Under the pieces are notes generated by a model. That model saw only the letters and a program-made list of their open reading frames with translations, ran no database searches and was not told where the DNA came from. 64,000 nt of DNA from Paenibacillus tyrphae (GTDB lineage Bacteria > Bacillota > Bacilli > Paenibacillales > NBRC-103111). Position numbers and translations under genes: made by a program. Location of the stretch: assembly GCF_024158745.1 (NCBI RefSeq), contig NZ_JAMZAW010000005.1, forward strand, positions 62,001-126,000. Direction: 5' to 3'. Below, piece after piece: positions 50,276 to 63,102 of this stretch; the stretch's first letter is position 1; each line of letters opens with the position of its first letter.

Positions 50276-51535
50276 ATGGTGAACCTGGAAACGGTTCCTG
50301 CCGCATGGGCTTCCGAACTTATCGATATGTACGAAGCCGGCTCGTCGTTTTTCCTGGCCTCGCCGCAGCGTACGCTGCTGGCGAAAGGAGAGGCGGCCAG
50401 GCTGTCCGTGCAGGGAGGCGCGGATCGGCTCAAAAGCTTGCCGCAGCAGGTGGCCGAGCTGCTGGCCCGCACGCAATTTTCCGGAGGGGCGCCTTCCGTT
50501 GTCGTGGGAGCGATCCCCTTCGATCCTGCGAAGCCTGCGGAGCTGATTGTACCGCAGTCCGCCCGGTGGGCCGGCAAACTGCAGCTTAACGGCGAGGATG
50601 CGGAAAGGCAGCCCGACGCCTCGGACTATAAGCTGCGCCCCGTGCCGGCGCCGGAAGTCTACGAGCAGAGCGTGAGCCGGGCGTTGGCGCGTTTTCAGAA
50701 GGGGGACCTCCGCAAGGTCGTTCTTGGGAGAACCTTGCATCTGACGCTGCCTGTGAAGGTCGATGTCCGCCGGCTTCTCCGCAACTTGGCCCGGCATAAT
50801 CCGCACGGCTATACGTTTGCGGTGAACTTGGCCCCGGGAGAAACCCGGGCCGCTTGGACTCCGGATGAACCGAACGGTCAGGAGCCGCGAACGCTGATCG
50901 GCGCCAGCCCGGAGCTGCTTGTGACGAGAACGGGAGGGCGGCTGAAGGCGAATCCGCTCGCAGGCTCCGCACCCCGCAGCAGCGATCCGGTCGAGGATCG
51001 GCGGAGGGCGGAGGCGCTGCTCGCTTCGGCCAAGGACCGGCATGAGCATGCGGTCGTGATCGAAGCCGTCGCCGACGCGCTGCGCCCCTATTGCAGCCGC
51101 TTGGACGTACCGAGCGAGCCTTCGCTCGTACAGACCTCCACGATGTGGCATCTGTCCACGGTCGTTACCGGAGAGCTGTCCGATCCTTGGGTATCGTCGC
51201 TGGAGCTGGCTTTGGCGCTGCACCCGACACCGGCGATTTGCGGGACGCCGACCGATTTGGCGCGGGAAACGATTCGCGATAGCGAGCCGTTCGACCGGGG
51301 CTTCTTCACGGGAGCGGTCGGCTGGTGCGATGCGAACGGCGACGGGGAATGGATCGTGACGATTCGCTGCGCTGAGGTGGAAGGTCGCGAGCTGCGGCTG
51401 TTCGCGGGCGCGGGGATCGTCGAGGGATCGAGCCCGCAGGCCGAGCTGGCGGAAACGTCTGCCAAATTCCGGACGCTGCTGCAGGCCATGGGTCTCAATC
51501 AGCCGCAGCCGGCAGCCGTAAGGGGGGATAAATGA
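50276..51535 (+). CDS. dhbC: Isochorismate synthase
   Basis: Converts chorismate to isochorismate, first committed step to 2,3-dihydroxybenzoate, 419 aa. Chorismate-binding family motifs: [44 protein letters not shown] followed by PLAGSAPRS, and near the end the Mg-binding [10 protein letters not shown] and [20 protein letters not shown] 50276 is preferred to 50267 because AGAGAGGA lies at proper distance. The stop overlaps the dhbE start (ATGA). Confidence 0.95.
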   Translation: MVNLETVPAAWASELIDMYEAGSSFFLASPQRTLLAKGEAARLSVQGGADRLKSLPQQVAELLARTQFSGGAPSVVVGAIPFDPAKPAELIVPQSARWAGKLQLNGEDAERQPDASDYKLRPVPAPEVYEQSVSRALARFQKGDLRKVVLGRTLHLTLPVKVDVRRLLRNLARHNPHGYTFAVNLAPGETRAAWTPDEPNGQEPRTLIGASPELLVTRTGGRLKANPLAGSAPRSSDPVEDRRRAEALLASAKDRHEHAVVIEAVADALRPYCSRLDVPSEPSLVQTSTMWHLSTVVTGELSDPWVSSLELALALHPTPAICGTPTDLARETIRDSEPFDRGFFTGAVGWCDANGDGEWIVTIRCAEVEGRELRLFAGAGIVEGSSPQAELAETSAKFRTLLQAMGLNQPQPAAVRGDK

Positions 51536-53166
51536 TGCGTTCGCAATACCCTACATGGCCGCAAGAGATGGCGGATTTTTACCAGGAGACCGGCTGCTGG
51601 CAGGGCGAGACGTTCGGCGAGATGCTGCGCGGGCGCGCCGCCGCTTATGGGGATCGCATCGCGGTCGTCAGCGGAACGAGCCGGATCAGCTACGCCGAGC
51701 TGGATGCGAGAGTCGACCGGTTGGCCGCCGGATTTTACAAGCTCGGCATTCGGCAGGACGACAAGGTGATTTTGCAGCTTCCGAATATCGCGGAGTTTAT
51801 CGAGGTGTGCTTTGCGCTGTTTCGGCTGGGCGCGCTGCCGGTATTCGCACTTCCGCTTCATCGCAGAAGTGAGATCGTTTATTTTTCCGAGTTTACAAAT
51901 GCGAATGCTTATATTATTCCGGATGTCGAGGCAGGCTTCGATTATCGGGAGCTGGCGGTGCAAGTACAGGAGCAGGTACCGACGCTGCGTCATGTCATTG
52001 TAGCCGGCGATCCCGGGAAGTTTACGGCGCTGCGCGACCTGTATGCCGATCCGCTGCCCGATTTGCCGGAGCCAAGCTCCGGGGATGTGGCGTTTCTCCA
52101 GCTGTCCGGCGGCAGCACCGGGCTGCCGAAGCTGATTCCGCGCACGCACGACGATTATATCTACAGCTTGCGGATGAGTGCCGAAGTGTGCGCTCTCGAC
52201 GAGCAGAGCATCTATCTTGCCGTGCTTCCCACGGCCCACAATTATCCGCTGAGCTCCCCGGGCGTGCTGGGCACGCTCTACGCGGGCGGACGCGTCGTGC
52301 TGTCCCGCGGCTCCAGCCCGGACGAGGCGTTCCCTCTCATCGAGCGGGAACGCGTCACGATCACCGCCGTCGTGCCTCCGCTGGCTCTCGTATGGCTGGA
52401 CGCTGCCGAGTCGCGCCGCAGCGACCTCTCGTCGCTTCGGCTGCTGCAGGTCGGCGGGGCCAAGTTCAGCGCGGAGGCCGCCCGTAAGGTGAAGCCGATT
52501 TTGGGCTGCACGTTGCAGCAAGTGTTCGGGATGGCGGAAGGGCTGGTCAACTATACCCGGCCGGACGATCCCGAGGAGATTCTGGTGAATACGCAGGGCA
52601 GACCGATGTCGCCTTATGATGAGATCCGCATCGTGGATGACGAGGATGAAGAGGTCGCTCCCGGTCAGGTCGGGCATCTGCTGACGCGGGGGCCCTATAC
52701 GATCCGCGGCTACTACAAAGCCGAAGAACACAACGCCAGAGCGTTTACGGCCGACGGCTTCTACCGCACGGGGGATATGGCCAGAATGACGCCTGAAGGC
52801 TATCTTGTCGTCGAGGGCCGGGCCAAAGACCAGATCAACCGCGGCGGCGATAAGGTGGCGGCGGAGGAGGTCGAGAACCATCTCCTCGCGCATCCGGGCG
52901 TGCATGACGCCGCCGTCGTTTCGATGCCCGACGCTTTTCTTGGCGAGCGCAGCTGCGCCTTTATCGTACCGTATTCACCGGCGCCTACCCCGGCCGAGCT
53001 CAAAGCGTTCCTGAGGGAGCGGGGGCTGGCCGCTTACAAAATCCCGGACCGGGTAGAATTTATGGAGTCGTTCCCCCGGACCGGGGTCGGCAAGATTAGC
53101 AAGAAGGCGCTGCGCGAACTAATAGAACAGAAGCAGCAGGCTTTAGCTGCGCCTCCGATAAAATAA
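51532..53166 (+). CDS. dhbE: 2,3-dihydroxybenzoate-AMP ligase
   Basis: Stand-alone adenylating enzyme that activates 2,3-dihydroxybenzoate and loads it on the aryl carrier domain of DhbB, 544 aa (B. subtilis 539). The P-loop-like [20 protein letters not shown] (about residues 188-207), the acyl pocket region [12 protein letters not shown], the hinge [20 protein letters not shown] and the C-terminal catalytic lysine in [14 protein letters not shown] are visible. It starts at ATG 51532 overlapping the dhbC stop, with GGGGGGATA upstream; a second ATG at 51535 is equally possible. Confidence 0.96.
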   Translation: MMRSQYPTWPQEMADFYQETGCWQGETFGEMLRGRAAAYGDRIAVVSGTSRISYAELDARVDRLAAGFYKLGIRQDDKVILQLPNIAEFIEVCFALFRLGALPVFALPLHRRSEIVYFSEFTNANAYIIPDVEAGFDYRELAVQVQEQVPTLRHVIVAGDPGKFTALRDLYADPLPDLPEPSSGDVAFLQLSGGSTGLPKLIPRTHDDYIYSLRMSAEVCALDEQSIYLAVLPTAHNYPLSSPGVLGTLYAGGRVVLSRGSSPDEAFPLIERERVTITAVVPPLALVWLDAAESRRSDLSSLRLLQVGGAKFSAEAARKVKPILGCTLQQVFGMAEGLVNYTRPDDPEEILVNTQGRPMSPYDEIRIVDDEDEEVAPGQVGHLLTRGPYTIRGYYKAEEHNARAFTADGFYRTGDMARMTPEGYLVVEGRAKDQINRGGDKVAAEEVENHLLAHPGVHDAAVVSMPDAFLGERSCAFIVPYSPAPTPAELKAFLRERGLAAYKIPDRVEFMESFPRTGVGKISKKALRELIEQKQQALAAPPIK

Positions 53167-53187
53167 CGTGAGAAAAGAGGAGATACG

Positions 53188-54153
53188 ATGGCTCTTCCTG
53201 CCATAACGCCTTATCCGATGCCGACGGCGTCCGACCTGCCCGCCAACCGGGTGAATTGGACACCCGATCCGAAACGTGCGGTTTTGTTGATTCATGACAT
53301 GCAGCAGTATTTCGTGGATGCTTTCACGGCAGGGGCATCCCCTGTCATCGAGCTGATGGAGAACATCAGCGCGCTCCGAAACGTTTGCCACGAGTTGGGC
53401 ATACCGGTCGTCTATTCCGCCCAGCCGGGCGGCCAGACGCTGGAGCAGCGCGGATTGCTGCAGGATTTCTGGGGTCCCGGGATCAATGACGGACCCTATC
53501 AGAAGCAAATCGTGAAGGAGCTGCCGCCGGGCGAGCGCGATATCGTGCTGACCAAATGGCGGTACAGCGCCTTTCAGAAGACCGATTTCCGCGCCAGACT
53601 GACCCAGCTTGGCCGCGACCAGTTGCTCGTATGCGGCATCTACGCTCATATCGGCTGCCTCATGACTTCATGCGAGGCGTTCATGCAGGAAGTGGAGCCT
53701 TTCTTCGTCGCCGATGCGGTGGCGGACTTCTCGCTGGAGAAGCACCGGCTGGCGATCACCTACGCGGCCGAACGCTGCGCGGTCGCCATCACGACGGAAC
53801 GCTTGATCAAGGCGCTTCGCGGTGAAGCGGGAATCGCAGCAGCCGAGCCGGAAGCTGCATCGGAAGCGGCTCCTGCGGCGGAAAGCGGGACGTTGACGAA
53901 GGACGGCTTGCGGGAGCTGGTGGCGGACTTGCTGCAGGAAGCTCCGTCGTCCCTTGCGGAGAACGACAACTTGATTACGCAGTGGGGCCTGGATTCGATT
54001 CGCATCATGAGCCTGGCGGAACGGTGGCGGCGGTCCGGGGCGGAAGTCACTTTCGTGGAGCTGGCGGAGCGTCCGACGCTGGCCGATTGGTGGGCTCTGC
54101 TGTCCGCTCGCTTGAGCAAGGCTTTGCCGAACGGAGATTATATTACGACATGA
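53188..54153 (+). CDS. dhbB: Isochorismatase with aryl carrier domain
   Basis: Bifunctional protein of 321 aa. The N-terminal isochorismatase domain (about residues 1-210) hydrolyses the enol ether of isochorismate; the catalytic Asp is in [12 protein letters not shown] and the conserved [13 protein letters not shown] and [13 protein letters not shown] are present. After an Ala/Glu linker the aryl carrier domain (about 235-305) has the phosphopantetheine serine in [14 protein letters not shown] 53188 follows GAGGAGATACG. The carrier holds the dihydroxybenzoate that the first condensation domain of DhbF uses. It needs an Sfp-type transferase, not found in the window. Confidence 0.96.
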   Translation: MALPAITPYPMPTASDLPANRVNWTPDPKRAVLLIHDMQQYFVDAFTAGASPVIELMENISALRNVCHELGIPVVYSAQPGGQTLEQRGLLQDFWGPGINDGPYQKQIVKELPPGERDIVLTKWRYSAFQKTDFRARLTQLGRDQLLVCGIYAHIGCLMTSCEAFMQEVEPFFVADAVADFSLEKHRLAITYAAERCAVAITTERLIKALRGEAGIAAAEPEAASEAAPAAESGTLTKDGLRELVADLLQEAPSSLAENDNLITQWGLDSIRIMSLAERWRRSGAEVTFVELAERPTLADWWALLSARLSKALPNGDYITT

Positions 54154-54167
54154 AGGAGGGTGCGCAT

Positions 54168-57100
54168 ATGTCCGAAGCTCGGCAGGCTCGCCAGCCGTTG
54201 ACGGGGGCGCAGCTGGGGATTTGGTTCGCCCAGCAGCTTGACCCCGAGAGCCCGATGTTCAATACGGGGGAATACATCGATATTCGCGGAGCTGTAGACC
54301 CGGTGCGTTTCGAAGCGGCGCTGCGTCAAACGGTGGCGGAGGCGGAAACGCTGCATCTTCGCTTCGGCGAAGACGGGGGCGGGCCTTGGCAGCGTCTTGA
54401 GCCGTCGTCGGACTGGATGCTGCATCATATGGACTTCAGCGGAGCAGACCATCCGCTGGAAGCGGCGGAGGCTTGGATGAGACAGGACTTGGCCGAGCCG
54501 ATGGACCTGACGCGCGGACCGCTGTTTACGCAAGCGTTGTTCAAGCTGGCCCCGGACCGGTTTCTCTGGTATCAGCGCATCCATCACCTCGTGATCGACG
54601 GCTACAGCTTTTCGTTGCTGGCCCAGAGAGCCGCTCAACTGTATACCGCCTTCTTCCAGGAGCAGCCGCCCGGGCCGGGAGCCTTCGGCGCGCTGCAATC
54701 GATTCTCCAGGAGGATGAGGCTTATCGGGCTTCGGAGCAGCAGGAGCGGGACCGGGCCTTCTGGCTTGCACGCTTCGCCGACGCGCCGGAAGCGGTGAGT
54801 CTGGGCAGCCGGACGGCCAGAGCCGGGGCGGGCTTCCTGCGCCGGACCGCGCAGCTGTCGCCGGACGATGCGTCCGCGCTGCGGGATGCGGCCGACCGAA
54901 CGGGAACGACTTGGCCCGATGTCGTGATCGCGGCGACGGCGGCTTACGTGCACCGGATGACCGGGGCCGACGATGTAATTCTCGGTCTGCCCATGATGTG
55001 CCGTTTGGGCTCGGCTTCGCTGCGCATTCCGGGCATGGTCATGAACCTGCTGCCGCTGCGTTTGGCCGTACGGCCCGAGATGCCGCTGTCCGAGCTGCTG
55101 CGCCAAGTTTCGCGGGAGGTTCGCGAGGCCCGGCGCCACCAGCTGTACCGGCAGCAGGATATGCGGCGGGAGCTGAAGCTGCTCGGGGAAAACCGCCGCT
55201 TGTTCGGGCCGATGGTCAACGTGATGCCGTTCGACTATCGGCTGAGCTTTGCCGGCTGCCCCGGAATTCCGCATAATCTGTCTGCCGGGCCTGTGGACGA
55301 TCTGTCGATCCACGTCTATGACCGGTCGGACGGAAGCGGGCTGCGGGTAGACTTCGACGGAAATCCGGCGGTGTACGGGGCGGAAGAGCTGGCGGCCCAT
55401 CAACGGCGGTTTCTTGGCTGGCTGGAGCGCCTTGCCTCGGCCGATCCCGGACAGCCGATCTCGCAGATCGACATGCTGCTGCCCGAGGAACGGGAACAGG
55501 TGCTCATCGGATGGAATGAAACGGCCCGCGAATTGCCGGAAGCCTCCACGTCCGCGATGGTCGAGGTCCAAGCGGCCCGTACGCCGGATGAGGTCGCCGT
55601 CGTTTTCGAGGACACGGTCCTCACGTACGCCGAATTGAACCGGCGCGCCAACCGGCTGGCTCATGCGCTGATCTCGCGGGGCGTCGGTCCGGAAGGCATC
55701 GTGGCGCTGCTGCTGCCGCGGTCGGTGGAAGCGGTTGTGGCGGTTCTGGCCGTCCATAAAACCGGCGCCGCCTATTTGCCGCTGGACCCCGACTATCCGC
55801 AGGACCGGTTGGCCTACATGCTTCAAGACGCCGCCCCTCTGTGCGTTCTGACGGACAGGGAAACGGCTTCCCGGCTGCCTTCCGAAGCGGCAGGGCCTCT
55901 TCTGGTGCTTGACGAGCCTGCTGCCGAAGCGCATCTGCTGCGCCAGCCGGAAACTTCTCCCGGCGACGAGGACCGTACCGGCCGTCTGTCGCCTCTTCAC
56001 CCTGCCTATATTCTTTACACGTCGGGCTCAACCGGCAAGCCGAAGGGCGTGATTGTGACCTTCGGCAGCTTGACCAACCTGCTTACGGCTATGCAGGACA
56101 AATTCCGGCTGACCGTCCGGGACCGGCTGCTGTCGGTGACGACGATTGCTTTTGACATTTCGGTGCTTGAAATGTTCCTGCCTCTTACGACGGGGGCCCG
56201 GATCGTTATCGCTCCGAAGCCGGTGATCATGGACCCGCCTGCGCTGGCGAGGATGATTCATGACTCGGGGGCTACGATCATGCAGGCGACGCCGACCTTA
56301 TGGCAGGCGCTCGCGTCGAGCAAGCCCGAGCCGTTCCCCGGCCTGCGGATCATCACGGGCGGCGAGGCGTTTCCGCTGGGGCTGAAGCTCGCGATGCAGT
56401 CGCTCGGCTGCGAGGTGCATAACCAATACGGACCGACGGAAACGACGATCTATTCCACTGCCGGGCGCCTGGGAGATGAGCGAACGGGAACGCCGCCGAT
56501 CGGCGGGCCGATTGCGAACACGCGGGCCTATGTGCTCGATACGGGGCTGTCTCCGGTACCGCCGGGCGTAGCGGGCGATCTGTATCTAGCAGGGGCGGGA
56601 CTGGCCCGGGGCTATTTGGGCCGGCCGGACCTGACGGCCGAGCGATTCGTAGCCGATCCTTTCGGACCGCCCGGCGGCCGGATGTACCGTACGGGCGATC
56701 TTGCGAGATGGCTTGAGGACGGGACCCTCGATTACATAGGACGCGCCGATCATCAGATCAAGATTCGCGGATTTCGGGTGGAGCTCGGCGAAATCGAGTC
56801 GCTGCTCTCGCGGCATCCGGCCATCGATCAAGTTACGGTCGTCGCGCGGGAGGACCGGCCCGGGGATAAACGGCTTGTCGCTTATTTCACGGCGAATGCC
56901 CCGGAAGGCCCCGATCCGGCGGAGCTTCGGCAGTATGTGGCCGAAGAGATGCCCGATTATATGGTGCCTTCCGTCTTCGTACCGTTGGCCGCCATGCCGT
57001 TGACGCCCAATAAAAAAATCGACCGCAAGGCGCTGCCTGCCCCGGATTTCCACGCAGCCGTCAGCCGCAGTCCGAGAACGCCGCAGGAGGAACTGCTGTG

Positions 57101-60100
57101 CGGCTTGTTCGCGGAGGTGCTCGGCCTGGCGAAGGCGGGCATCGACGACGACTTCTTCGGGCTCGGCGGCCATTCCCTGCTGGCGGGGCGGATCGTGGCC
57201 CGTATCCGGGAAGTGTTTGGCGTGGAATTCGGCATCGGGGGCCTCTTCGAGTCGCCTACCGTGGCCGGTCTTGCCAAGCGTCTCGATCAGGCGCAGGCTG
57301 CCAGACCGGCCGTGCGTCCGGCCGAGCGACCGGAGGCAGTCCCGCTTTCTTTTGCCCAGAACCGGCTGTGGTTTCTGTATCGTCTGGAAGGCCCGAGTCC
57401 AACCTACAATATTCCGTTGGTGGCCCGGCTGTCCGGTCCGTTAAACGTAGCTGCGCTGGAAGAAGCACTCGGCGATGTGGTAAGCCGGCACGAGACGCTG
57501 CGCACGATTTTCCCGGATACGCAGGGTTCCTCACAGCAGCTCATTCTGGATGCGGCGGCTGCCAAGCCCCGGCTGCTGGTGACCGAAGTCCGCGAAGACG
57601 AGCTGTCCGAGCGGTTGGCAGAGGCGGTGCGCTACGGCTTCCGGCTCGCCGAGGAGCCTTCGCTTCGCGCCGAATTGTTCGTGCTCGGCGAGAACGAATA
57701 CGCCCTGCTGCTGCTTCTTCACCATATCGCGGGCGACGGCTGGTCGTTGGTGCCGCTCACCCGCGAGCTGTCCGCCGCCTACGCTGCCCGTCTGCGGGGC
57801 GAATCGCCCGCTTGGGCTCCGCTGCCGGTGCAATATGCCGACTATGCGATCTGGCAGGAGCGGCTGCTTGGCAGCGAGGGCGATGCCGACAGCTTGATTG
57901 CGAAACAGCTCGCCTACTGGACCCGGACGCTGCAGGGCTTGCCGGACGAGCTGACGCTGCCGACCGACCGTCCGAGGCCTGCGGCAGCAAGCTACCGGGG
58001 CGGGGTTGTCCGCTTCCGGATCGGGAGCGAGCTGAACCTCCGGCTTGCGGAGCTTGCCCGAGAAAGCAAGGCCAGCTTGTTCATGGTGCTGCAGTCTGCG
58101 CTGGCGACGCTGCTTACCCGGCTCGGCGGCGGGACGGATATCCCGATCGGCAGTCCGATTGCGGGGCGGAGCGACGATGCGCTGGACGGCCTAATCGGCT
58201 TGTTCATCAATACGTTGGTGCTTCGCACTGATACGTCCGGCGATCCGTCCTTCCGCGAGCTGTTGGCCCGCGTCCGCAAGGCGAGTCTGGACGCATACGA
58301 GCATCAGGATGTGCCTTTCGAGCGTCTGGTCGAGGTGCTGAATCCCGTACGTTCTCGGGCCCGTCATCCGCTGTTCCAGATGATGCTGGTGCTGCAAAAT
58401 ACGCCGGATGCCGCGCTGGAGCTGCCTGAAGTGTCAGCACGTCTCCAATTGGATAGCCCCGGCACGTCCAAGTTCGATCTGACCTTGGAGCTGAACGAGC
58501 GACGCAGGCCGGATGGCACGCCGGACGGTCTGGAGGGGCTTCTGGAGTACAGCTCCGATCTGTTCGAGCGCAGCACGGTGGAAAAGCTGGCAGCGAGGTT
58601 TGTGCAGGTGCTGGAGGGAGCGGCGGCCGAGCCGGATCAGTCGATCGGACGGCTGGATATTTTGATTCCTGACGAACGCAGCAGCCTGCTGGCAGAGTGG
58701 CGTGAGCCGCTGCCCGCGACGCCGGGGGCTCATCTGCCTGCACTGTTCGAGGCGCAGGCTGCCCGTACTCCTGATTCGGCGGCCGTTGTCTACGAGGAGG
58801 AGAGCCTCGACTATGCGGAGCTGAACAGCCGCGCCAATCGACTGGCGCATCTGCTGATCGCCGAAGGCGTCGGCCCCGAGCAGATGGTGGCGTTGGCGCT
58901 GCCGCGCTCGATAGAGATGGTAGTCGGCGTACTGGCCGTGCTGAAGGCCGGGGCTGCGTACTTGCCGCTGGACCCGGATTATCCGTCCGACCGGCTAGCT
59001 TATATGCTGGAGGACGCCAGACCGGTGTATGTCGTCACAAGCGAAGCCGGGGCTCAGGGCTTGCCGGATACCGGCAGCCTGCCGCGTCTGGTGCTGGATG
59101 CGCCGGACACGGCGGAACGGCTAAGGGCGTATTCGCCGGATAACCCCGGCGACCGCGATCGCAGAGGGCCGCTGTCGCCGCTCAGCCCTGCGTATATGAT
59201 CTATACCTCGGGCTCGACGGGTAAGCCGAAGGGCGTCGTGATTCCGCATCAGAACGTCATACGGTTGTTTGCCTCGACGCAGCATTGGTTCGGTTTCGGT
59301 TCGGAGGATGTCTGGACGCTGTTCCATTCGTATGCTTTCGATTTTTCCGTATGGGAAATCTGGGGACCGCTTCTCCATGGCGGCCGCCTCGTGGCGGTGC
59401 CGCACACGGTCAGCCGGTCGCCCGCGGAGTTCCTGCAATTGCTCGTTCGGGAGCGGGTTACGGTGCTGAATCAGACGCCGTCGGCGTTTTATCAGCTGAT
59501 GCAGGCGGACCGCGAGCAGCCGTCGCTGGGCGGGGAGCTGGCTCTGCGCTACGTCGTCTTCGGCGGCGAGGCACTGGAGCTCGGACGGCTGGAGGAATGG
59601 TATGCGCGCCATCCGGACGATGCCCCGAAATTGATCAACATGTACGGCATTACCGAGACAACCGTGCATGTCAGCTACAAGGAGCTGGACCGCAGCAGCG
59701 CCGCTTCGGGGAGCGGAAGCCTGATCGGCGAAGCGATTCCGGATTTGCGGGTCTATGTTCTGGATCAGGCGCTGCAACCCGTACCGCCCGGGGTGGCGGG
59801 AGAAATGTATGTCGCCGGCGCCGGGCTGGCTCGTGGCTATTGGGGACGTCCGGGTCTGACGGCGGAGCGCTTCGTGGCCGATCCGTTCGGCGCGCCGGGC
59901 TCCCGGATGTACCGCACCGGCGATTTGGCCCGGCGCCTCGCCGATGGCTCGCTGGATTATTTGGGCCGGGCGGATCATCAGGTGAAGATCCGCGGGTTCC
60001 GCATCGAGCCGGGCGAGATCGAGGCGGTTCTGGCAAGGCATCCCGGCGTCGCTCAGGTCGCCGTCGTGGTGCGCGAGGATCAGCCGGGCGACAAGCGGCT

Positions 60101-61364
60101 GGTCGCTTACGTCGTCCCCGCGCCGGACTCGCTTGCCGAGCCTGCCGAGCTGCGCCGGTATGCGGGCGCCAGCCTGCCGGATTACATGGTGCCGTCGGCC
60201 GTCATCGGCATGGATGCCCTGCCGCTTACGCCGAACGGCAAGCTGGACCGGAAGGCGCTGCCTGCGCCGGATTGGACCGTCGACCCTGACGGAAGAGGCC
60301 CGCGCACGCCGCAAGAAGAAGTGCTGTGCGATTTGTTCGCCGAAGTGCTGGGGCTGCGGCGCGTGGGGATCGACGACGGCTTCTTCGAGCTCGGAGGGCA
60401 TTCGCTGCTGGCGGTGCGGCTGATGAGCCGCATTCGCGAAGCGATGGGCCGCGATCTCGGCATCGGCGTCCTCTTCGAGACGCCGACGGTTGCCGGGCTT
60501 GCGGAGCGGCTGGAAATGGGGACGGATCAATCCGCGCTCCAGGTGCTTCTGCCGCTGCGGGCCCACGGAACCGAGCTGCCGCTCTTCTGCGTGCATCCGG
60601 CGGGCGGGCTTAGCTGGTGCTACGCCGGCCTGATGAAGCATCTCGGGATGGAATACCCGATCTACGGCCTACAGGCCCGGGGCATTGCGCAGAGCGAGAC
60701 GCTGCCACAGACGATGGACGAGATGACGGCGGATTACATTGCGCACATCCGCACGGTGCAGCCAACCGGCCCGTACCGGCTGCTCGGCTGGTCGCTCGGC
60801 GGCAACGTGGCGCAAGCCATGGCCGTCCAACTGCAGCAGGAAGGGGAGGAAGTCGAGTTCCTCGCGATGCTGGACGCCTTCCCAAGCCATTATTTGCCGA
60901 TTCGCGGCGAAGTAGACGAGGAAGAAGCGCTGACCGCGATGCTGGCGCTCGGCGGCTACGACCCGGACAGTCTCGGCGACGTTCCGCTGACCATGGCCGC
61001 CGCCATTGAGATTCTGCGCAGCGACGGCAGCGCGCTGGCAAGCTTGGACGAAGCGATTATCCGGAATCTGCGCACGACCTACGAGAATTCGGTCCGTCTG
61101 TTAGGGGCGTACGTGCCGAAGCGGTTCGAGGGCGAGCTCTTGTTCTTCCATTCCACGATCATTCCGGACTGGTTCGATCCGATCGATCCGGAGATGTGGC
61201 TTCCGTATATTAGCGGGCAGATGGAGCGCTACGATATTGCGTGCCGGCATAAAGACCTGTGCCAGCCCGGACCGCTGACGGAAATCGGACAGCAGATTTC
61301 GGTGAAGCTGCAGGCGCTGAAAAGCCGGACAGTCAAAACCTTCAGGGAGGAAATCAAACGATGA
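54168..61364 (+). CDS. dhbF: Dimodular siderophore NRPS
   Basis: 2398 aa (B. subtilis DhbF 2378), layout C-A-PCP-C-A-PCP-TE. C1 has HHLVIDG (about 138); A1 core [12 protein letters not shown] (about 616); PCP1 [10 protein letters not shown] (about 999); C2 HHIAGDG (about 1184); A2 core near 1678; PCP2 [10 protein letters not shown] (about 2076); thioesterase [10 protein letters not shown] (about 2206). By eye, A1 pocket residues read D-I-L-Q-I-G-Q-I-Y, near the glycine code but different at three positions. A2 reads D-F-W-N-V-G-M-V-H, a threonine code. The enzyme should assemble dihydroxybenzoyl-Gly(or Ala)-Thr and trimerise it to a lactone. ATG 54168 follows GAAGGAGGG; longer frame upstream overlaps dhbB. 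Confidence 0.96.
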   Translation: MSEARQARQPLTGAQLGIWFAQQLDPESPMFNTGEYIDIRGAVDPVRFEAALRQTVAEAETLHLRFGEDGGGPWQRLEPSSDWMLHHMDFSGADHPLEAAEAWMRQDLAEPMDLTRGPLFTQALFKLAPDRFLWYQRIHHLVIDGYSFSLLAQRAAQLYTAFFQEQPPGPGAFGALQSILQEDEAYRASEQQERDRAFWLARFADAPEAVSLGSRTARAGAGFLRRTAQLSPDDASALRDAADRTGTTWPDVVIAATAAYVHRMTGADDVILGLPMMCRLGSASLRIPGMVMNLLPLRLAVRPEMPLSELLRQVSREVREARRHQLYRQQDMRRELKLLGENRRLFGPMVNVMPFDYRLSFAGCPGIPHNLSAGPVDDLSIHVYDRSDGSGLRVDFDGNPAVYGAEELAAHQRRFLGWLERLASADPGQPISQIDMLLPEEREQVLIGWNETARELPEASTSAMVEVQAARTPDEVAVVFEDTVLTYAELNRRANRLAHALISRGVGPEGIVALLLPRSVEAVVAVLAVHKTGAAYLPLDPDYPQDRLAYMLQDAAPLCVLTDRETASRLPSEAAGPLLVLDEPAAEAHLLRQPETSPGDEDRTGRLSPLHPAYILYTSGSTGKPKGVIVTFGSLTNLLTAMQDKFRLTVRDRLLSVTTIAFDISVLEMFLPLTTGARIVIAPKPVIMDPPALARMIHDSGATIMQATPTLWQALASSKPEPFPGLRIITGGEAFPLGLKLAMQSLGCEVHNQYGPTETTIYSTAGRLGDERTGTPPIGGPIANTRAYVLDTGLSPVPPGVAGDLYLAGAGLARGYLGRPDLTAERFVADPFGPPGGRMYRTGDLARWLEDGTLDYIGRADHQIKIRGFRVELGEIESLLSRHPAIDQVTVVAREDRPGDKRLVAYFTANAPEGPDPAELRQYVAEEMPDYMVPSVFVPLAAMPLTPNKKIDRKALPAPDFHAAVSRSPRTPQEELLCGLFAEVLGLAKAGIDDDFFGLGGHSLLAGRIVARIREVFGVEFGIGGLFESPTVAGLAKRLDQAQAARPAVRPAERPEAVPLSFAQNRLWFLYRLEGPSPTYNIPLVARLSGPLNVAALEEALGDVVSRHETLRTIFPDTQGSSQQLILDAAAAKPRLLVTEVREDELSERLAEAVRYGFRLAEEPSLRAELFVLGENEYALLLLLHHIAGDGWSLVPLTRELSAAYAARLRGESPAWAPLPVQYADYAIWQERLLGSEGDADSLIAKQLAYWTRTLQGLPDELTLPTDRPRPAAASYRGGVVRFRIGSELNLRLAELARESKASLFMVLQSALATLLTRLGGGTDIPIGSPIAGRSDDALDGLIGLFINTLVLRTDTSGDPSFRELLARVRKASLDAYEHQDVPFERLVEVLNPVRSRARHPLFQMMLVLQNTPDAALELPEVSARLQLDSPGTSKFDLTLELNERRRPDGTPDGLEGLLEYSSDLFERSTVEKLAARFVQVLEGAAAEPDQSIGRLDILIPDERSSLLAEWREPLPATPGAHLPALFEAQAARTPDSAAVVYEEESLDYAELNSRANRLAHLLIAEGVGPEQMVALALPRSIEMVVGVLAVLKAGAAYLPLDPDYPSDRLAYMLEDARPVYVVTSEAGAQGLPDTGSLPRLVLDAPDTAERLRAYSPDNPGDRDRRGPLSPLSPAYMIYTSGSTGKPKGVVIPHQNVIRLFASTQHWFGFGSEDVWTLFHSYAFDFSVWEIWGPLLHGGRLVAVPHTVSRSPAEFLQLLVRERVTVLNQTPSAFYQLMQADREQPSLGGELALRYVVFGGEALELGRLEEWYARHPDDAPKLINMYGITETTVHVSYKELDRSSAASGSGSLIGEAIPDLRVYVLDQALQPVPPGVAGEMYVAGAGLARGYWGRPGLTAERFVADPFGAPGSRMYRTGDLARRLADGSLDYLGRADHQVKIRGFRIEPGEIEAVLARHPGVAQVAVVVREDQPGDKRLVAYVVPAPDSLAEPAELRRYAGASLPDYMVPSAVIGMDALPLTPNGKLDRKALPAPDWTVDPDGRGPRTPQEEVLCDLFAEVLGLRRVGIDDGFFELGGHSLLAVRLMSRIREAMGRDLGIGVLFETPTVAGLAERLEMGTDQSALQVLLPLRAHGTELPLFCVHPAGGLSWCYAGLMKHLGMEYPIYGLQARGIAQSETLPQTMDEMTADYIAHIRTVQPTGPYRLLGWSLGGNVAQAMAVQLQQEGEEVEFLAMLDAFPSHYLPIRGEVDEEEALTAMLALGGYDPDSLGDVPLTMAAAIEILRSDGSALASLDEAIIRNLRTTYENSVRLLGAYVPKRFEGELLFFHSTIIPDWFDPIDPEMWLPYISGQMERYDIACRHKDLCQPGPLTEIGQQISVKLQALKSRTVKTFREEIKR

Positions 61365-61588
61365 CCAATCCATTCGAGCGAACGGACAGCGACTACCTGG
61401 TGTTGATCAATGACGAGGGGCAGCATTCGCTTTGGCCTGCTTTCATCCCGGTTCCGCAGGGCTGGACTGCAGCGTTCGGGCAGGCTGCACGGGAGGCGTG
61501 CCTCGACTACATCGCCGCACACTGGACGGATCTGCGGCCCCGCAGCCTTGATGCCGAGCCTGTCTGCGCCGACACGAAGCAGGGATGA
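61361..61588 (+). CDS. mbtH: MbtH-like protein
   Basis: Small activator that binds NRPS adenylation domains, 75 aa. The family pattern is complete: [19 protein letters not shown] and [17 protein letters not shown], with the invariant tryptophans. ATG 61361 overlaps the dhbF stop codon, so it is made together with DhbF. An upstream frame to 61259 lies inside dhbF. Confidence 0.97.
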   Translation: MTNPFERTDSDYLVLINDEGQHSLWPAFIPVPQGWTAAFGQAAREACLDYIAAHWTDLRPRSLDAEPVCADTKQG

Positions 61589-63039
61589 AGGGAGGACCGA
61601 GTCCCAAAGTCGTTGTGTGCGTCGTCTACGTCGCCGCCATGTTTATGGCGGCGATGGACGCTACCGTTCTGAACGTTGCGCTGGGCACCATCAGCCGGGA
61701 GCTGAACATACCGCCGGCGGCTTCCGGGGCGCTCAACGTTGGCTATCTGGCAAGCCTTGCTCTCGTCCTGCCGGTAGCCGGCTGGCTCGGAGACCGCTGG
61801 GGAAGTAAACGGATACTGCTGCTGGCGCTCGGTTTGTTCACCGGGGCTTCCGCCTTGTGCGGGTTGGCCGACGGTCTGGCGGAGCTTACCGCGTACCGGG
61901 TGCTGCAAGGCATCGGCGGCGGCTTGCTGACGCCCGTCGGCATGGCGATGCTGTTCCGGGCCTTCCCGCCGCAGGAGCGGGCCAAGGTATCGCGGGCGCT
62001 AGTGCTGCCCATTGCCGCAGCGCCAGCGCTAGGGCCGATCGTCAGCGGCTTGTTGACGGACCAGTTCTCCTGGCGCTGGATTTTCTACATCAATCTCCCG
62101 GTCGGTATTCCGATTCTGCTGTTCGGACTGCTGTATCTCAAGGAGCATAAGGAACCGGAAGCCGGCCGGCTGGATCTGCCGGGCTTCCTGCTCTCCGCTC
62201 CCGGCATGGCGCTGACGATGTACGCCCTCAGCCAAGGACCGGTCCTCGGCTGGCACTCGCCTTGGATCGCGGGCACCGGACTCTTGGGCTTGCTGTTGCT
62301 GGCCGCTCTCGTCGTGGTCGAGCTGCGCGCGCCGAAGCCGATGCTCGATTTGCGTCTGCTGCGCGACAGGCTGTTCCGCACGGCGGGGCTCGTCGGCATG
62401 TGCTCGGCCGCCGGCCTGCTGGGCATGCTCTACATCTTCCCGCTGATGTACCAATATGTACTGGGCGCATCAGCGCTTGAGACCGGGCTGACGACGTTTC
62501 CGGAAGCGCTGGGGCTGATGGTGTCGTCCCAGCTCGTGCCTTGGTCTTATCGGAAGCTCGGCCCCAAACGGCTCATCATGACGGGGCTGCTCTGCACGAT
62601 GGCGATCTTCGTGCTGCTGAGCTTCGTTCACGAGGGCACCGATCCATGGCTGATCCGCGGGCTGCTGTTCGGCGTGGGCGTCTGCTTGGGCCATACGGTC
62701 GGCGCGGTGCAGATCGCCTCGTTTGCCAATATCTCCCCTTCGTCGATGGGGCGCGCATCGACCTGGTTCTCGGTCCAGAACCGGCTTGGCTCCGCGATCG
62801 GTCTTGCGCTGCTGTCCGGCATTCTCGCAGCCGTAGGCACGGGAGCGGCGAACGCTGCCGGAGTCATGGAGCCGAATTTGACGGCTTACCGGTCCGCCCT
62901 ATTAGGAGCGGCAGGCTTTCTGCTGTTCGGTCTGTGGTTTGCGTCCGGCATCCGCGATTCCGATGCCGCCGCAACGCTCCGCAAACGGGGAGCCCCGGTC
63001 AAGGCTGGGGGAGAGCGAAGCTCCCCTGCCGAAGGGTAA
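61585..63039 (+). CDS. MFS exporter, DHA2 (EmrB/QacA) type, probable siderophore efflux
   Basis: Proton-driven efflux protein, 484 aa with about 14 membrane helices. Family motifs: [20 protein letters not shown] (helix 1, with the DHA2 D-x-T-[IV]-[VL]-N pattern), [17 protein letters not shown] (motif A) and [20 protein letters not shown] (motif C region). ATG 61585 overlaps the mbtH stop. As the last gene of the operon it most probably exports the finished siderophore, as MFS proteins such as YmfD do for bacillibactin. Terminator directly downstream. Confidence 0.93.
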   Translation: MKGGPSPKVVVCVVYVAAMFMAAMDATVLNVALGTISRELNIPPAASGALNVGYLASLALVLPVAGWLGDRWGSKRILLLALGLFTGASALCGLADGLAELTAYRVLQGIGGGLLTPVGMAMLFRAFPPQERAKVSRALVLPIAAAPALGPIVSGLLTDQFSWRWIFYINLPVGIPILLFGLLYLKEHKEPEAGRLDLPGFLLSAPGMALTMYALSQGPVLGWHSPWIAGTGLLGLLLLAALVVVELRAPKPMLDLRLLRDRLFRTAGLVGMCSAAGLLGMLYIFPLMYQYVLGASALETGLTTFPEALGLMVSSQLVPWSYRKLGPKRLIMTGLLCTMAIFVLLSFVHEGTDPWLIRGLLFGVGVCLGHTVGAVQIASFANISPSSMGRASTWFSVQNRLGSAIGLALLSGILAAVGTGAANAAGVMEPNLTAYRSALLGAAGFLLFGLWFASGIRDSDAAATLRKRGAPVKAGGERSSPAEG

Positions 63040-63052
63040 TGTATACGAACAA

Positions 63053-63100
63053 GATTGCCGACGATCCGGCCCCAAAAGCCGGGGTTGCGGCAATCTTTTT
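63053..63100. terminator. Terminator of the siderophore operon
   Basis: GATTGCCG (63053-63060) / CGGCAATC (63088-63095) with inner CCGGC/GCCGG pairing, followed by TTTTT. It also lies after the stop of the convergent EamA gene. Confidence 0.88.
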
Positions 63101-63102
63101 AT

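Noticed and set aside
54138-60641. Several long minus-strand open frames (up to 620 codons)
   Set aside because: They mirror the GC-rich NRPS coding frame, show Arg/Gln/Pro-rich unnatural composition, and none has a start signal or a family pattern.
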